A stretch of DNA of 64,000 nucleotides from JAPPFW01 sp965200835 (GTDB lineage: Bacteria; Actinomycetota; Acidimicrobiia; Spongiisociales; Spongiisociaceae). Under the pieces are notes generated by a model. It was not told where the DNA came from. It did not search any database and saw only the letters and a list, made by a program, of their open reading frames with translations. The position numbers were made by a program, and so were the translations under genes. The stretch is from positions 930,001-994,000 of the forward strand of contig OZ241390.1 of NCBI GenBank assembly GCA_965200835.1, read 5' to 3'. Shown here in pieces: positions 1 through 9,299 of this stretch; positions within the stretch are counted from its first letter, which is position 1; every line of letters starts with the position of its first letter.

Positions 1-2067
1 CTACATCTGGTTGACCACTCCGGTCAGGCCACCCCAGTTCTGCAGACCATCGAGGGTCACGAGGTAGGGGAAGTCCAGCGAGCCCGAGTAGGCCTCGATG
101 ATCGGAGTAGTGAACAGGACCACGTAGGGAAGATCCTCAGCCAGGATCGCTTCGGCCTGATGGATCAGGTCACGAGCCTCGGACAGGGTCTTGGCCCGAA
201 CGAACTGATCAGCCAAGTCGTCGAAGGCGGCGTTCGAATATCCCGGAGTGTTGTATCCACCGAGGCCGGAGTCAGCGGAAGACTTGAAGAAGTCGAACAC
301 GTAGTCTGGGAAGGGGGTCAGGCCCCATCCCAGGATGTACATGTCGAACCCCAACGGGTCGGCCGGGGGGAAGACCTTGTCCACGATCACCGAGAAGCCG
401 GTCGGCTCCGCACTCAAGGGAACACCCAGATCGCTGGCCCACTCCTCGATGAACAGCGCAAAGGTAGCCCGCATCGGGTCGTATCCGGGCCCGGGAGCCA
501 GCAGGGTGAGAGGCGGTACGGCCGTTCCGTCAGGACCGCGCATTCCTTCGCCCTTGGGTATGACGTCGCGGGTGCCCTCGTCCCAAGCCGGCTCGACATC
601 CCAGGTCCATCCGGCTGCCTTCAGGGTTGCCACAGCCGAATCCAGCCGCTCCTGGGCGGTTTGGTCGGCGCATGGGGCACCGACATTGGGATTGTGCCAG
701 TAGCCGTTTCCGGGTGGAACCATCGCGTTGGCCGGGATGGCGGTACCACCCAGAACCGTATTGGTCATGAACTCCTTGTCGATCATGCACCCGATCGCCG
801 TTCGGAAAGCGACGTCGCTCATGGGGAACTTGCGGGTGTTGAAGGCCAGGTACCTGAACCCGTTCTGCTCATTGACTGCGATCTCGAGGTTGGGGGCGCC
901 CATAACCTCGTTCCGCAGACCAGCCTGCAGGCCGAGGGGATTCAGCAAGAAGTCCACCTCGCCCTCGGTGAGAGCCAGCACGGCGGTGTTCTGGTCGGTG
1001 TAGATCGAGTAGATGGACTCGGAAGCATAAGGACCACTGGTGTACTGGGACACCACATCCCCGCCGGACGTGCCAGACCACGTCTCGGCCATACCGGAGC
1101 CGGAAACGTAGTCCACGGCTCCTGAGCTATACACCGTGTACTGGGCGCCTCGGTCCCAGAAATCGGCGATGGCTTGGTTACGCCAGAAGGCGCCCTGCTC
1201 CCATTCGGCCGAGTCGAATGCTCCACCGTTGGGCGAACCCAAACCGGAGGCCGAATACAGAGTCTCCGCATCGTCGGAGGCGTCCACGATCGGGGCCCAG
1301 TAGGCCTGCTGGAAGATCGGAGCCAGGCCGACCGAATACGGCCAGATAGCCAGGCCGGGCTCGAAGTTGAAGTGGATCTTCACAGTGAGATCATCCAGGG
1401 CCTCCACGCCGGAGATCCCCTCGCTGGACTCATCCTCCTCGGTAGCGGGATCGTCGTCACGAGCCAGCGGCCAGCTGCTCAGGAAGTTCCCGCCCAACCC
1501 GTTGTACTTGGCGAGCGTGTTGTAGGTGAAGACCATGTCCTGGGCGGTCCGGGGGGTACCGTCCGACCAACGAGCATCGGAACGCATGTTGACGGTTACC
1601 GAATAACCGTCCCCGTCCGCAACTGCTGCTGGGGGCTCCGGGTCGGATGCCAACGCCGGCACCAAGCTGTAGGTGGGACCTTGATAGGTGTACAGCCCGC
1701 CCTGGCCGGGTATGACGTAGCTGTTCCAGACGTCGGCCTCGGTATCGAGCGCTGCCCAGGGATTGTCAGTGGTGGGAGCGGAGAAGATCGCCAGGCGGTA
1801 GGAGAAGCCCATGGGTGCCGGCTCCTCTTCCATCGCCATGGTGGTCTCGGTCGTGTCCTCCATCGCCATGGTGGTCTCGGTCGTGTCCTCCATCGCCATG
1901 GTGGTCTCGGTCGTGTCCTCCATCGCCATGGTGGTCTCGGTCGTGTCCTCCATCGCTGCGGTGGTCTGGGTGGCAGCAGTAGTGGTAGGAGCGTCCTCCT
2001 GGCCGCAAGCTACCGCCACCAGTGCCATCATCGCCACCAGATACAACCAACGTGTACTCCGTCTCAT
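1..2067 (-). CDS. Oligopeptide-type ABC transporter substrate-binding lipoprotein (SBP_bac_5)
   Basis: The 688-residue protein is a family 5 extracellular solute-binding protein of the peptide/opine/nickel class, which captures substrate outside the membrane for an ABC importer. A hydrophobic signal ends in a lipobox with the lipidated Cys near residue 21, followed by a Thr/Glu/Met-rich linker (about 25-85) built from a 10-residue repeat, then the binding domain (SDGTPRTAQDMVFTYN, AFRTAIGCMIDKE, typical of the family). The ATG start follows GGAGGAGG. The stop codon is the first three bases of the window, so the gene is complete. No permease or ATPase genes are adjacent on the visible side, so partners may lie to the left. 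Substrate cannot be assigned. Confidence 0.88.
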   Translation of the reverse strand: MRRSTRWLYLVAMMALVAVACGQEDAPTTTAATQTTAAMEDTTETTMAMEDTTETTMAMEDTTETTMAMEDTTETTMAMEEEPAPMGFSYRLAIFSAPTTDNPWAALDTEADVWNSYVIPGQGGLYTYQGPTYSLVPALASDPEPPAAVADGDGYSVTVNMRSDARWSDGTPRTAQDMVFTYNTLAKYNGLGGNFLSSWPLARDDDPATEEDESSEGISGVEALDDLTVKIHFNFEPGLAIWPYSVGLAPIFQQAYWAPIVDASDDAETLYSASGLGSPNGGAFDSAEWEQGAFWRNQAIADFWDRGAQYTVYSSGAVDYVSGSGMAETWSGTSGGDVVSQYTSGPYASESIYSIYTDQNTAVLALTEGEVDFLLNPLGLQAGLRNEVMGAPNLEIAVNEQNGFRYLAFNTRKFPMSDVAFRTAIGCMIDKEFMTNTVLGGTAIPANAMVPPGNGYWHNPNVGAPCADQTAQERLDSAVATLKAAGWTWDVEPAWDEGTRDVIPKGEGMRGPDGTAVPPLTLLAPGPGYDPMRATFALFIEEWASDLGVPLSAEPTGFSVIVDKVFPPADPLGFDMYILGWGLTPFPDYVFDFFKSSADSGLGGYNTPGYSNAAFDDLADQFVRAKTLSEARDLIHQAEAILAEDLPYVVLFTTPIIEAYSGSLDFPYLVTLDGLQNWGGLTGVVNQM
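1831..1980 (-). repeat. 30-bp tandem repeat coding for a 10-residue linker repeat
   Basis: Four perfect 30-bp copies lie at 1831-1860, 1861-1890, 1891-1920 and 1921-1950, with a diverged fifth at 1951-1980. They encode the linker repeat MEDTTETTMA between the lipid anchor and the binding domain. Because the unit is a multiple of three, copy-number change by slippage would alter linker length without breaking the frame. Confidence 0.95.
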
Positions 2068-2235
2068 CAGGCCTCCTCCTAGCGTAGGGTTTACTCCTTA
2101 GGCGGGGAATGGTAACGGCGATGAACGCTCAACACGCCCCGAGGCGCGCTTTTTTACCGACCTAAGGTCACAACGGGCTTGCCGGCGCCAGGCCAGGCAC
2201 ACATAGGACCAAGAGTTAGCGACTGTATAGCTGGG

Positions 2236-3255
2236 TTACTTATCTCCTAAGTTGGTCTCTGTGGACTCCACATAATCGGTGATCTCCTGCTGGAAGGCGA
2301 CCTTCTGTGCGCTTGGAAGGAAGGAAGCCTCGACGGAGTGGCGGGCCAGCTGGACGATGTCGCCTCGGGACAGGTCCAGTGCGCCGGCGATGGCGAGGTA
2401 GTTGGCTGCCACGTAGCCTCCGAAGTAGGCCGGGTCATCCGAGTTGACTGTGACCAGCACCCCGGCATCCATCATGCGCTTCAGAGTGTGATCCCGAAGG
2501 TCGGGAAACACCTTGAGCCTCTGGTTGGAGAGAGGACACATGGTCAAGGGGATCCGTTCCCGGGCGAGCCGATCCACCAAGTCGGAGTCGTCCCAAGCGT
2601 TTACGCCATGGTCGATGCGCTCGGCCCTTAGCACGTCGAGGGCCGAGCGAACATATGAAGCTGGACCTTCCTCACCGGCATGGGCGACCAGCTTCAAGCC
2701 TGCCTTCGCCGCCAGCTGGTATGGCCCGGTGAACAGCTCAGGGGGATTGCCTGCCTCGCCCGAGTCGAGTCCTACCGCTTGGATATGTTTCAGGTAAGGC
2801 CGGGCCGCCTCGAAGGTGTCGATCGCTGCTCGAGCAGGTAGGTGTCGAAGGAAGCACAGGATCAGGGCGGTGGATATATGAGGTTCCATCTGCCGGCAGC
2901 CGGCCACCAGCCCACGGACAACCGTGCCGATGTCGATCCCACGCATCGTGTGGGTTTGCGGATCGAAGAAGATCTCAGCATGGCGTACGCCATCGTCAAC
3001 TGCTCGCCTCAGGTAGGCGGACATGAGATCGGCGAAGTCCTGCTCCGTCTGCAGGACTTCGGCTGCCTGGTAGTAGATGTCGAGGAAGGACTGGAGGTTG
3101 TCGAACTCGTAGGCTGCCTTGACTTCGGCGACCGAGGCGAAGGGGAGATCGATCCGATTGCGTTGCGCCAGCTCGAACATCAGCTCCGGCTCCAGGGTGC
3201 CTTCGATATGGACATGCAACTCGGCCTTGGGCAGGCCTCTGACGAACTCTTCCAC
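2236..3255 (-). CDS. add: Adenosine deaminase
   Basis: The product converts adenosine (or possibly adenine or a related aminopurine) to the deaminated purine plus ammonia, in the cytosol. The 339-residue length is normal for the family. Visible metal-site and catalytic motifs are HVHIEGTLEPE near residue 15, HAGEE, and NSDDPAYF, carrying the zinc-binding His residues and catalytic Glu/Asp. The GTG start at 3255 follows a GGAAGGGGG ribosome site. It lies downstream of an NCS2 purine permease on the same strand, so uptake and deamination probably form one purine-salvage unit. Adenine deaminase of the same fold is the main alternative. Confidence 0.88.
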   Translation of the reverse strand: MEEFVRGLPKAELHVHIEGTLEPELMFELAQRNRIDLPFASVAEVKAAYEFDNLQSFLDIYYQAAEVLQTEQDFADLMSAYLRRAVDDGVRHAEIFFDPQTHTMRGIDIGTVVRGLVAGCRQMEPHISTALILCFLRHLPARAAIDTFEAARPYLKHIQAVGLDSGEAGNPPELFTGPYQLAAKAGLKLVAHAGEEGPASYVRSALDVLRAERIDHGVNAWDDSDLVDRLARERIPLTMCPLSNQRLKVFPDLRDHTLKRMMDAGVLVTVNSDDPAYFGGYVAANYLAIAGALDLSRGDIVQLARHSVEASFLPSAQKVAFQQEITDYVESTETNLGDK

Positions 3256-3286
3256 CTTCGTCCCCCTTCCGGTTGTGAGTAATGAC

Positions 3287-3315
3287 CGAGAGGGCGCCCG
3301 AGGAGCGCCCTCTCG
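3287..3315 (-). terminator. Strong 11-bp hairpin between the purine permease and add
   Basis: Arms 3287-3297 and 3305-3315 are perfectly complementary (CGAGAGGGCGC against its complement) with a 7-nt loop. It sits between the permease stop and the add start. No U-tract follows on the minus strand, so it may be a weak terminator, an attenuator or an mRNA-stabilising intercistronic hairpin. Confidence 0.6.
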
Positions 3316-3339
3316 CGATGATAAGTAAGTACGCCCGAC

Positions 3340-4662
3340 TTAGAAGAACATCCCCAGCCAGTTCTGGGCGAAGTAGATCAAGCAGGCGATCGAGACCACC
3401 CACATCACACCATTGACTTGGCCGGCCTTACCCTTCACCACCTTGATGAGGGTGTGGACCAGGAAGCCCGCCGCGATACCGACCGTGATGGAGAACGTCA
3501 GGGGCATGAGGATGACAGCCAGCAGGGCCGGCAAGCCCTCCTCCAGATCCGTGAAGTCGATGTGCTTGAGCAAGCCGACCATCAGGAAGCCGATGAGAAT
3601 CAGCACCGGCGCCGTTGCCTGGCTCGGGACCAGCGCGGCTAGGGGCGACAGCACGATGGCGATGAGGAAGAGCACCCCGGTGACTACCGCGGTGAGCCCG
3701 GTCCTTCCACCTTCGGCCACTCCAGCCGAACTTTCGATATAGCTGGTGTTCGAGCTGACCCCGAACAGACCGCCGGCCGCCGCTCCCAGCGAGTCCACCA
3801 GCAGCAACTGCCTCAGGCGCGGGATCCGGCCGTCCTTGTCGCTCAGACCGGCTTGCTCCACGATGGCGGTAGCCGTTCCCATCGTGTCGAAGAAGTCGGT
3901 GAGCATGAAGGTGAAGATCGTCAGGATGGCCGCCAGAGCACCCAGCTCGACGAACGCGTTACGCATGTCCACCGCGCCGAAGGTGGAGAGGCTGACCGAT
4001 GCCGAAACATTGTCCGGCCATTGGGCGACTCCGAAGATCAAGGCCAGGACGGAGGTGCCGATAATCGTGATGATCATGGCCCCTTTCACCTTCCGCACCA
4101 TCAGCACTAGGGCGATAAGTACCCCCAGCAGGGTTGTCCCGTGAGCGAGGGTGTCGGGGAATACGAACTCGACGATCGCTCCTCCCGACCTCACCAGCCC
4201 TCCACTGGTCAACCCGATGAACAGGATGAACAGCCCGATGCCGACACCGATCGCGTACTTGAGGCCCTCCGGGATGGCTTCCATCACCGCCTCGCGCAGG
4301 CCGAGGACCACCAACACCGTGATGATGATGCCCTCCCATAGAATCACCCCCATCGCTCCTTCGATGGAGAGTCCCTGAGCGGTCAGGCCGAACGCCACCG
4401 CCGCGTTGATCCCCAGTCCGGCCGCCATGGCAAGCGGGTAGTTGGAGAAGACCCCCATGGCGATGGTGAGCAGTCCGGCCACCAGGGCCGTCCCGGCTGC
4501 TACCGCCGTCTTGTCGAGACCGGCACTGCCAAGGATGTCGGCATTTACGAACAGGATGTAGACCATCACCAGGAAGGTGGTGATTCCTGCCCGGACCTCG
4601 GTACCGACCGACGATCCCCGCTCTGATATCTTGAAGTAGCTGTCGAGGCTTGTTTGCGCCAC
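3340..4662 (-). CDS. NCS2-family purine permease (AzgA-like)
   Basis: This is a polytopic inner-membrane nucleobase/cation symporter of the AzgA-type NCS2 branch, usually importing adenine, guanine or hypoxanthine with protons. The protein is about 440 residues with 12-14 hydrophobic segments. Family signatures are the N-terminal FKISERGSSVGTEVRAGITTF and the central FFDTMGTATAIVEQAG. The open frame begins at a GTG at 4683, but an AGGGAGG site lies just upstream of a second in-frame GTG at 4662, which I take as the start. The downstream add gene supports a purine substrate. Confidence 0.87.
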   Translation of the reverse strand: MAQTSLDSYFKISERGSSVGTEVRAGITTFLVMVYILFVNADILGSAGLDKTAVAAGTALVAGLLTIAMGVFSNYPLAMAAGLGINAAVAFGLTAQGLSIEGAMGVILWEGIIITVLVVLGLREAVMEAIPEGLKYAIGVGIGLFILFIGLTSGGLVRSGGAIVEFVFPDTLAHGTTLLGVLIALVLMVRKVKGAMIITIIGTSVLALIFGVAQWPDNVSASVSLSTFGAVDMRNAFVELGALAAILTIFTFMLTDFFDTMGTATAIVEQAGLSDKDGRIPRLRQLLLVDSLGAAAGGLFGVSSNTSYIESSAGVAEGGRTGLTAVVTGVLFLIAIVLSPLAALVPSQATAPVLILIGFLMVGLLKHIDFTDLEEGLPALLAVILMPLTFSITVGIAAGFLVHTLIKVVKGKAGQVNGVMWVVSIACLIYFAQNWLGMFF

Positions 4663-4713
4663 TTTGCCCTCCCTACTAGTCACTACCGGCCGAACAGCCG
4701 GACCCTCGCGATC

Positions 4714-4921
4714 CTAATGGGCAAGATCCGACAGCACTGTAATTTCACAGCTGTAAGTCATCCTCATGTAGGTGTGTGCTTCGTCAGAGAGCACCCATGC
4801 CGTACCTTGCTTCTCTAGAGCTAATGACCAAGTGATTGCCATCATCGAACCGGAAGGGTGTAAATACCACGAAGCGATCGATGCCCTCGCATCGCAACCG
4901 GATCATCTGCGACTCTTCCAT
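4714..4921 (-). pseudogene. Decayed DUF1828-like gene fragment with one frameshift
   Basis: The 364-bp gap between the permease and the next ATPase holds no intact gene. On the minus strand, one frame from the ATG at 4921 reads IRLRCEGIDRFVVFTPFRF and continues to a stop at 4784-4786. Shifting by one base near 4795 continues as VLSDEAHTYMRMTYSCEI to a stop at 4714. The joined text resembles the small DUF1828 domain, whose members have a similar LSDxxHT stretch and often sit in defence or mobile contexts. An extra G in a G-rich run explains the shift. The family match is from memory and moderate; nothing else is seen up to 5026. An 8-bp palindrome, ACAGCTGT, lies inside it at 4747-4754. Confidence 0.45.
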
Positions 4922-5026
4922 GTGGAAGTCCTACTCCACCGTTTCGGTCGACACTTCACTGCCCATCGACTCGCACGCCTCAAGTGCGTGTCTCCTCAGC
5001 TATAAGCCGTCGACTCTGGCAAAGGC

Positions 5027-6214
5027 CTAGAGGGCGTCGCCGGATTCCTTGTCGAAGAAGTGGAGTTTGTTGGTGTCGATCACCAGCTCGGCGGTCTGGC
5101 CCACTCGTGGGGCATAGTCAGGGTTGATCCGGGCCGTGAACTTGGTTTCCTCGCCGAGGGAGGCGGCATCCGCGCCCTCGTCGGCCAGCAAGGCCTCGAT
5201 GTCGGCGGTCACCACCGGCCGGACCGGGACGGTGAAGTGAACATAGGCTTCGGAGCCCAGCTGTTCTACGAGGTTGATATCCACCGTCATGGTGCTTCCG
5301 CCGGCGCCCGCCGCTGATCGGATCTCGAATGCCTCCGGCCTGACACCGACGACGACCTCACTACCCGCCCGTGTGGCAACTCCATCGGGCAGAGACGCCG
5401 CATCCACCGGCAGGCTATGGGCGGCGAAGTCGAGGGTGGTGGACGCATCGCGGGAGTTGACGGTGGCGTACACGAAGTTCATCGCCGGCGAACCGATGAA
5501 TCCGGCCACGAACAGGTTGACCGGGTTGTCGTAGAGCTCGCGGGGCGCGGCGATCTGCTGCAGGTTCGACTCGACATCGCTGATGGCCTTGAGCACCGCT
5601 ACCCGGTCGCCCATCGTCATGGCCTCTACCTGGTCATGGGTGACATAGAGGGTGGTGGTGCGCAGCCGGGAGTGGAGCAAGCCGAGCTCCGATCTCATCT
5701 GGACCCGCAATTTGGCATCCAGGTTGGACAACGGCTCGTCCATCAGGAAGGCGGCGGGCTCCCGTACGATGGCGCGGCCCATCGCGACCCGCTGCCGCTG
5801 ACCACCCGACAGCGCCCTCGGTTTCCGGTGGAGTAAGTCGGTGATCTCGAGGATCCGGGCTGCTTCCTCTACCCGCGTGGTGATCTCCTTCTTCGGAGTC
5901 TTGCGCAGCTTGAGGCCGAAGGCCATGTTGTCGCGCACGGTCATATGGGGATATAGGGCATAGTTCTGGAAGACCATGGCGATGTCACGGTCCTTGGGCG
6001 CCACGTCGTTGACCACCCGCTCACCGATCCTGATGGTTCCCTCGGTTATCTCCTCGAGGCCGGCCACCATGCGCAGCAGGGTCGACTTGCCACATCCGGA
6101 CGGTCCCACCAGCACGACGAACTCGCCGTCCGTCACATCGATGGATACGTCAGCTATCGCGCGGGTCTCCCCGCCGTAGATCTTGCCTACTGCGTCGAAG
6201 GTAATACTTGCCAT
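5027..6214 (-). CDS. MalK/UgpC-type ABC transporter ATP-binding protein
   Basis: This cytosolic ATPase would energise a carbohydrate-class (CUT1) or related importer. The nucleotide-binding domain shows a Walker A motif (GPSGCGKST) near residue 37, the signature LSGGQRQRVAMGRA and Walker B (AFLMDEPLSNLDA). A C-terminal TOBE/OB region fills the last ~150 residues, giving 395 residues, normal for MalK. The frame opens earlier, but the ATG at 6214 preceded by GAGAGGG fits the family N-terminus. No permease or binding-protein gene is adjacent, so it may serve a system elsewhere, as shared MsiK-type ATPases do in actinobacteria. Confidence 0.88.
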   Translation of the reverse strand: MASITFDAVGKIYGGETRAIADVSIDVTDGEFVVLVGPSGCGKSTLLRMVAGLEEITEGTIRIGERVVNDVAPKDRDIAMVFQNYALYPHMTVRDNMAFGLKLRKTPKKEITTRVEEAARILEITDLLHRKPRALSGGQRQRVAMGRAIVREPAAFLMDEPLSNLDAKLRVQMRSELGLLHSRLRTTTLYVTHDQVEAMTMGDRVAVLKAISDVESNLQQIAAPRELYDNPVNLFVAGFIGSPAMNFVYATVNSRDASTTLDFAAHSLPVDAASLPDGVATRAGSEVVVGVRPEAFEIRSAAGAGGSTMTVDINLVEQLGSEAYVHFTVPVRPVVTADIEALLADEGADAASLGEETKFTARINPDYAPRVGQTAELVIDTNKLHFFDKESGDAL

Positions 6215-6255
6215 CCGTCGCCCTCTCGCTTCCCCCGTAAACTCTATCACCTCAT

Positions 6256-7473
6256 CTATGCACGAGCCCTCGCCCGGCGGAGTACCGGATCGGCCACGGC
6301 CAGGGCCCGATCGGCGGCATGGAGCACCTTTCCGGCCACTCCCGGGGACTCGGAGTCCACGAGGTTACCCATCACCCGCAAGGTGATCCCGGCGATGGCC
6401 TGGGTACCCACCGCCAGACGCAGCCCGGCGTTGAGAATGGCAGGATGGCCGATCAGCAGCGAGAACCTCCTCCCGGTCCGGAGGAAGGCGTCGAAGCGCT
6501 CTCCGACGATCCGGTCATAGAGTTGGGGGGCGGTGGCGGGATCCTTCACGAACAGGTCAGCGGCGATCATCCCCGACTCCAGCCCGTAGTCGATCCCCTC
6601 CCCGTTCATCGGGTTAATCAGCCCGGCCGCATCCCCTACGGCCACCCAGCCCGGGCCGTGGCGGCGGGTAGCGCTCATCGGCAAACGCCAGGCTCGAGGC
6701 CGCTCCAGATAAGGACCGGCACTCCAGGGACCTCGAACGGCGGAGTGGTAGAGCTCGAGCAAGGAGTTCAGGTTGAGACGCTTGAACCTCTTCATTATCG
6801 ACAAGGCGCCCACTCCGATGTTCACCGTGCCGTCGCCGGCCGGGAAGATCCAGCCGTAGCCCGGTACGGACCTGCCGGTGGCGTCCTTCAGGGTCAGGCA
6901 GGCCTCCAGATGTCGCTCGGCGTGGCGAGGCGACTCCACGTAGCTCCGGATCGCCAACCCGTAAGGTTCCTCGGCCACCCTGGTGGCACCGAGCATCCGC
7001 GCCACTTTCCCGGGCGCACCACCGGCTGCGATCACCATCCCAGCTCGCCATATCTCCCCTCCGGCCCGTACCCCCACCACCCGGTGGTCATCGAACTCCG
7101 GGAGGGCTTCGGTGTTCCAGGCGATCTCGGCGCCGGCTGCGGCGGCATGATCGACCAGGGCGGCGTCGAGGGAACGGCGCGGCCAGACCGCCCCGTGACT
7201 GGGGAACCGGGTGGTTTCGGGCCACTGGAGCACCCGCTCGGTCGATCCGGCGATCATGCGCAGCCCTTCGGTCAGATGGGCACCGGCCAGATCGACCCCC
7301 AACTCCTCCAGCACTCCCACTGCGCGGGGGGTCAGCCCATCACCGCAAGCCTTGTCCCGGCCATAGGGCGCCCGGTCGAACACCACCGTCTCGACGCCCT
7401 GGCTAGCGGCCCTCATGGCCGCAGCCGCGCCAGAGGGGCCAGCTCCGATAACGACCAGATCCACGGTTCTCAT
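6256..7473 (-). CDS. Geranylgeranyl-reductase-family FAD oxidoreductase
   Basis: This flavoprotein resembles geranylgeranyl/menaquinone reductases (GGR/MenJ-like), which saturate isoprenoid double bonds of quinones or lipids. The Rossmann FAD motif VVIGAGPSGAAAA is at the N-terminus, the GD motif is within GWVAVGDAAGLINPMNGEGI, and PYGRDKACGDGL is typical of the family. I chose the ATG at 7473 because translation from it starts directly at the beta strand before the FAD motif; the open frame begins 19 codons earlier. Length is about 405 residues. It lies 41 bp from the upstream end of the ABC ATPase gene on the same strand. The exact isoprenoid substrate is unknown. Confidence 0.82.
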   Translation of the reverse strand: MRTVDLVVIGAGPSGAAAAMRAASQGVETVVFDRAPYGRDKACGDGLTPRAVGVLEELGVDLAGAHLTEGLRMIAGSTERVLQWPETTRFPSHGAVWPRRSLDAALVDHAAAAGAEIAWNTEALPEFDDHRVVGVRAGGEIWRAGMVIAAGGAPGKVARMLGATRVAEEPYGLAIRSYVESPRHAERHLEACLTLKDATGRSVPGYGWIFPAGDGTVNIGVGALSIMKRFKRLNLNSLLELYHSAVRGPWSAGPYLERPRAWRLPMSATRRHGPGWVAVGDAAGLINPMNGEGIDYGLESGMIAADLFVKDPATAPQLYDRIVGERFDAFLRTGRRFSLLIGHPAILNAGLRLAVGTQAIAGITLRVMGNLVDSESPGVAGKVLHAADRALAVADPVLRRARARA

Positions 7474-7615
7474 TGAGTTGCGGATGGTAACGAGAATCGC
7501 TCGGCAGCCTGGACAGGTCATCGGCCGCACCGGTGGGTCAATCCGACCATGCTCATCCAGGGACCCATATCGAGGGTCGACCTCGTAGAGGCTGATGGCG
7601 GGCTAGTTTCCGGTC

Positions 7616-8272
7616 ATGAGCCAGAATCCACATTTACCCCCCGCCATCTACGACTACCTGATCACCCACAATCCACCCACGGACCCCCTGGTGGACGAGT
7701 TGGTCGAGGAAACCGCCGCCATGGGAAGGATCCGCACCATGCAGGTGGGAGTCGAACAGGCCGCCCTACTGGCCTTCATGGTGAGGCTGGTCAGGGCACG
7801 GTTCGTGGTGGAGGTCGGAACCTTCACGGGGCTGTCGGCGCTGGCGATGGCCCGTGCCCTCCCCGAGGACGGCCGGTTGCTTTGCTGCGACATCAGCGAG
7901 GAATACACCTCGGTAGCCCGCCGCTACTGGGAACGAGCGGGGGTAGCCGACCGTATCGACCTCAGGATCGCTCCCGCCATCGACACTCTGCGGGCTCTGC
8001 CCAGGACCAGATCGATCGACCTGGGCTTCGTGGACGCCGACAAGGAAAGCTACATCGACTACTACGAGGAGTTGGTCGAACGCCTCACCCCGACTGGAGT
8101 GATCATTGCCGACAACCTCTTCATGAACGGGCTGGTGGTAGAACCCGAACAGAGTGAAGGTGTCCAAGCTCTGACCGCTTTCGCCCGCCACCTCCAGGAG
8201 GACCCCCGCACGGAGACCGTCCTAGTCCCGATCGGCGATGGATTCAGCTTCACGAGGCTCGCCGGCCGTTGA
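7616..8272 (+). CDS. SAM-dependent O-methyltransferase (caffeoyl-CoA type)
   Basis: The 218-residue protein belongs to the class I O-methyltransferase family 3 (caffeoyl-CoA/catechol type). The SAM-binding motif I is VVEVGTFTGLSALAMA, followed by an acidic strand end (LLCCDIS), and the metal-site region GFVDADKESYIDYYEEL resembles the divalent-metal-dependent members. The substrate is probably a small catechol-like or hydroxylated molecule, which is inference only. It is convergent with the methyltransferase gene ending at 8280. Confidence 0.85.
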   Translation: MSQNPHLPPAIYDYLITHNPPTDPLVDELVEETAAMGRIRTMQVGVEQAALLAFMVRLVRARFVVEVGTFTGLSALAMARALPEDGRLLCCDISEEYTSVARRYWERAGVADRIDLRIAPAIDTLRALPRTRSIDLGFVDADKESYIDYYEELVERLTPTGVIIADNLFMNGLVVEPEQSEGVQALTAFARHLQEDPRTETVLVPIGDGFSFTRLAGR

Positions 8273-8279
8273 GGAGAGG

Positions 8280-9299
8280 TCATCCGGCGCGCCGATGCCG
8301 CGTTCGGCGGGACCGGGGAGCGCTGGCCTGCGGGCGCGGCACGACCGCCAGCCGGCGGGCGATCTCCTCTCTGGTTACCTTACGGGCCGGGTGGCGGCAG
8401 TCGACCGCCTCTCTGATGGCGGCTATATGTCCGGGGCCGCTCCCGCAACAGGCACCGATCACCCGTGCTCCCGCCCGGATAGCCAGCTCGACATAGTCCA
8501 TCATGGTCTCCGGGCCATGGGGATACCGCAGATGGCCCTCGGTGTAGGCGGGTAGCCCGCAGTTGGCCTTGGCCACGATCGCCGCTCCCGGCCCAGCCTC
8601 GGCCAGTTCCCTCACCGCCATTACCACGTCCCCCGCGCCCACCCCGCAGTTGGCGCCGATCGCAGCCGGGCCGGGGGTCTGGTCCCGGGCCCAGACAACC
8701 AGCTGATCCGGTCCGAAGCCCATCATGGTCTTCCCGTGCGTATCGAAACTCATGGTTGTGGCGACAGGAATCCCGGTCGACCGGGCCGCCTCATAGGCCG
8801 CCTCCAGTTCCTCGCCACTCGAAAGAGTCTCGATCCAGATCACATCTACACCTGCCTCAACCAGTGCTTCGATCTGTTCAGCGAACACGTCGACCGCCCT
8901 GCGATGATCGAGGTCTCCGAGGGGCGCCATCAGTTCACCGGTGGGACCCACACTGCCGGCCACCGCTACGGGCCGTTCACATTCTTCGAACAACCGGCGA
9001 ACCAGACGGACCGCCGCCATGTTGAGCTGTTTCACCCGGTCTGCAAGTCCGTGCAACGCGAGCCGGCACCGGTTGCCACCGAAGGTATTGGTAAGGACGA
9101 TGTCACATCCAGCCCCGAGAAACCCAGCATGCGCCCGAGCCACCATCTCAGGATTCTCCACGTTCAACAGCTCCGGGGAACAGCCGGTCGGCATCCCGAG
9201 TTTGAATAGCGAGGTCCCCATCCCACCATCTGCGACGAGCACCGGCTTCTCGGCCAGGAGTCTGGCGAACGTCGTAGTTCGGGCGTGTAGTGCGAGCAC
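8280..9299 (-). CDS. Betaine/homocysteine S-methyltransferase (Bmt-like, zinc-dependent)
   Basis: The product belongs to the homocysteine S-methyltransferase family and closely resembles the bacterial betaine--homocysteine methyltransferases, which make methionine and dimethylglycine. Visible motifs are ADGGMGTSLFKLG, LTNTFGGNRCRL and two zinc-ligand regions, GANCGVG and GACCGSGP. The open frame extends to 9560, but that N-terminus is not family-like. A GTG at 9299 behind GGAGGAG gives a normal 339-residue protein. A betaine transporter at 11-16 kb and sarcosine-oxidase genes at 61-64 kb fit a methylated-amine role. S-methylmethionine or another donor is possible. Confidence 0.83.
   Translation of the reverse strand: MLALHARTTTFARLLAEKPVLVADGGMGTSLFKLGMPTGCSPELLNVENPEMVARAHAGFLGAGCDIVLTNTFGGNRCRLALHGLADRVKQLNMAAVRLVRRLFEECERPVAVAGSVGPTGELMAPLGDLDHRRAVDVFAEQIEALVEAGVDVIWIETLSSGEELEAAYEAARSTGIPVATTMSFDTHGKTMMGFGPDQLVVWARDQTPGPAAIGANCGVGAGDVVMAVRELAEAGPGAAIVAKANCGLPAYTEGHLRYPHGPETMMDYVELAIRAGARVIGACCGSGPGHIAAIREAVDCRHPARKVTREEIARRLAVVPRPQASAPRSRRTRHRRAG

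Noticed and set aside
1766..2101. Repetitive overlapping open frames on both strands at the 30-bp repeat
   Set aside because: They are alternative readings of the same tandem repeat inside the binding-protein gene.
2135..2155. Small CGCC/GGCG hairpin with a plus-strand T-tract
   Set aside because: No plus-strand gene precedes it, the stem is only 4 bp, and the neighbouring genes run on the minus strand.
4772..5005. 77-codon plus-strand frame
   Set aside because: The opposite strand carries a better, frameshifted DUF1828-like reading; this one has no family pattern.
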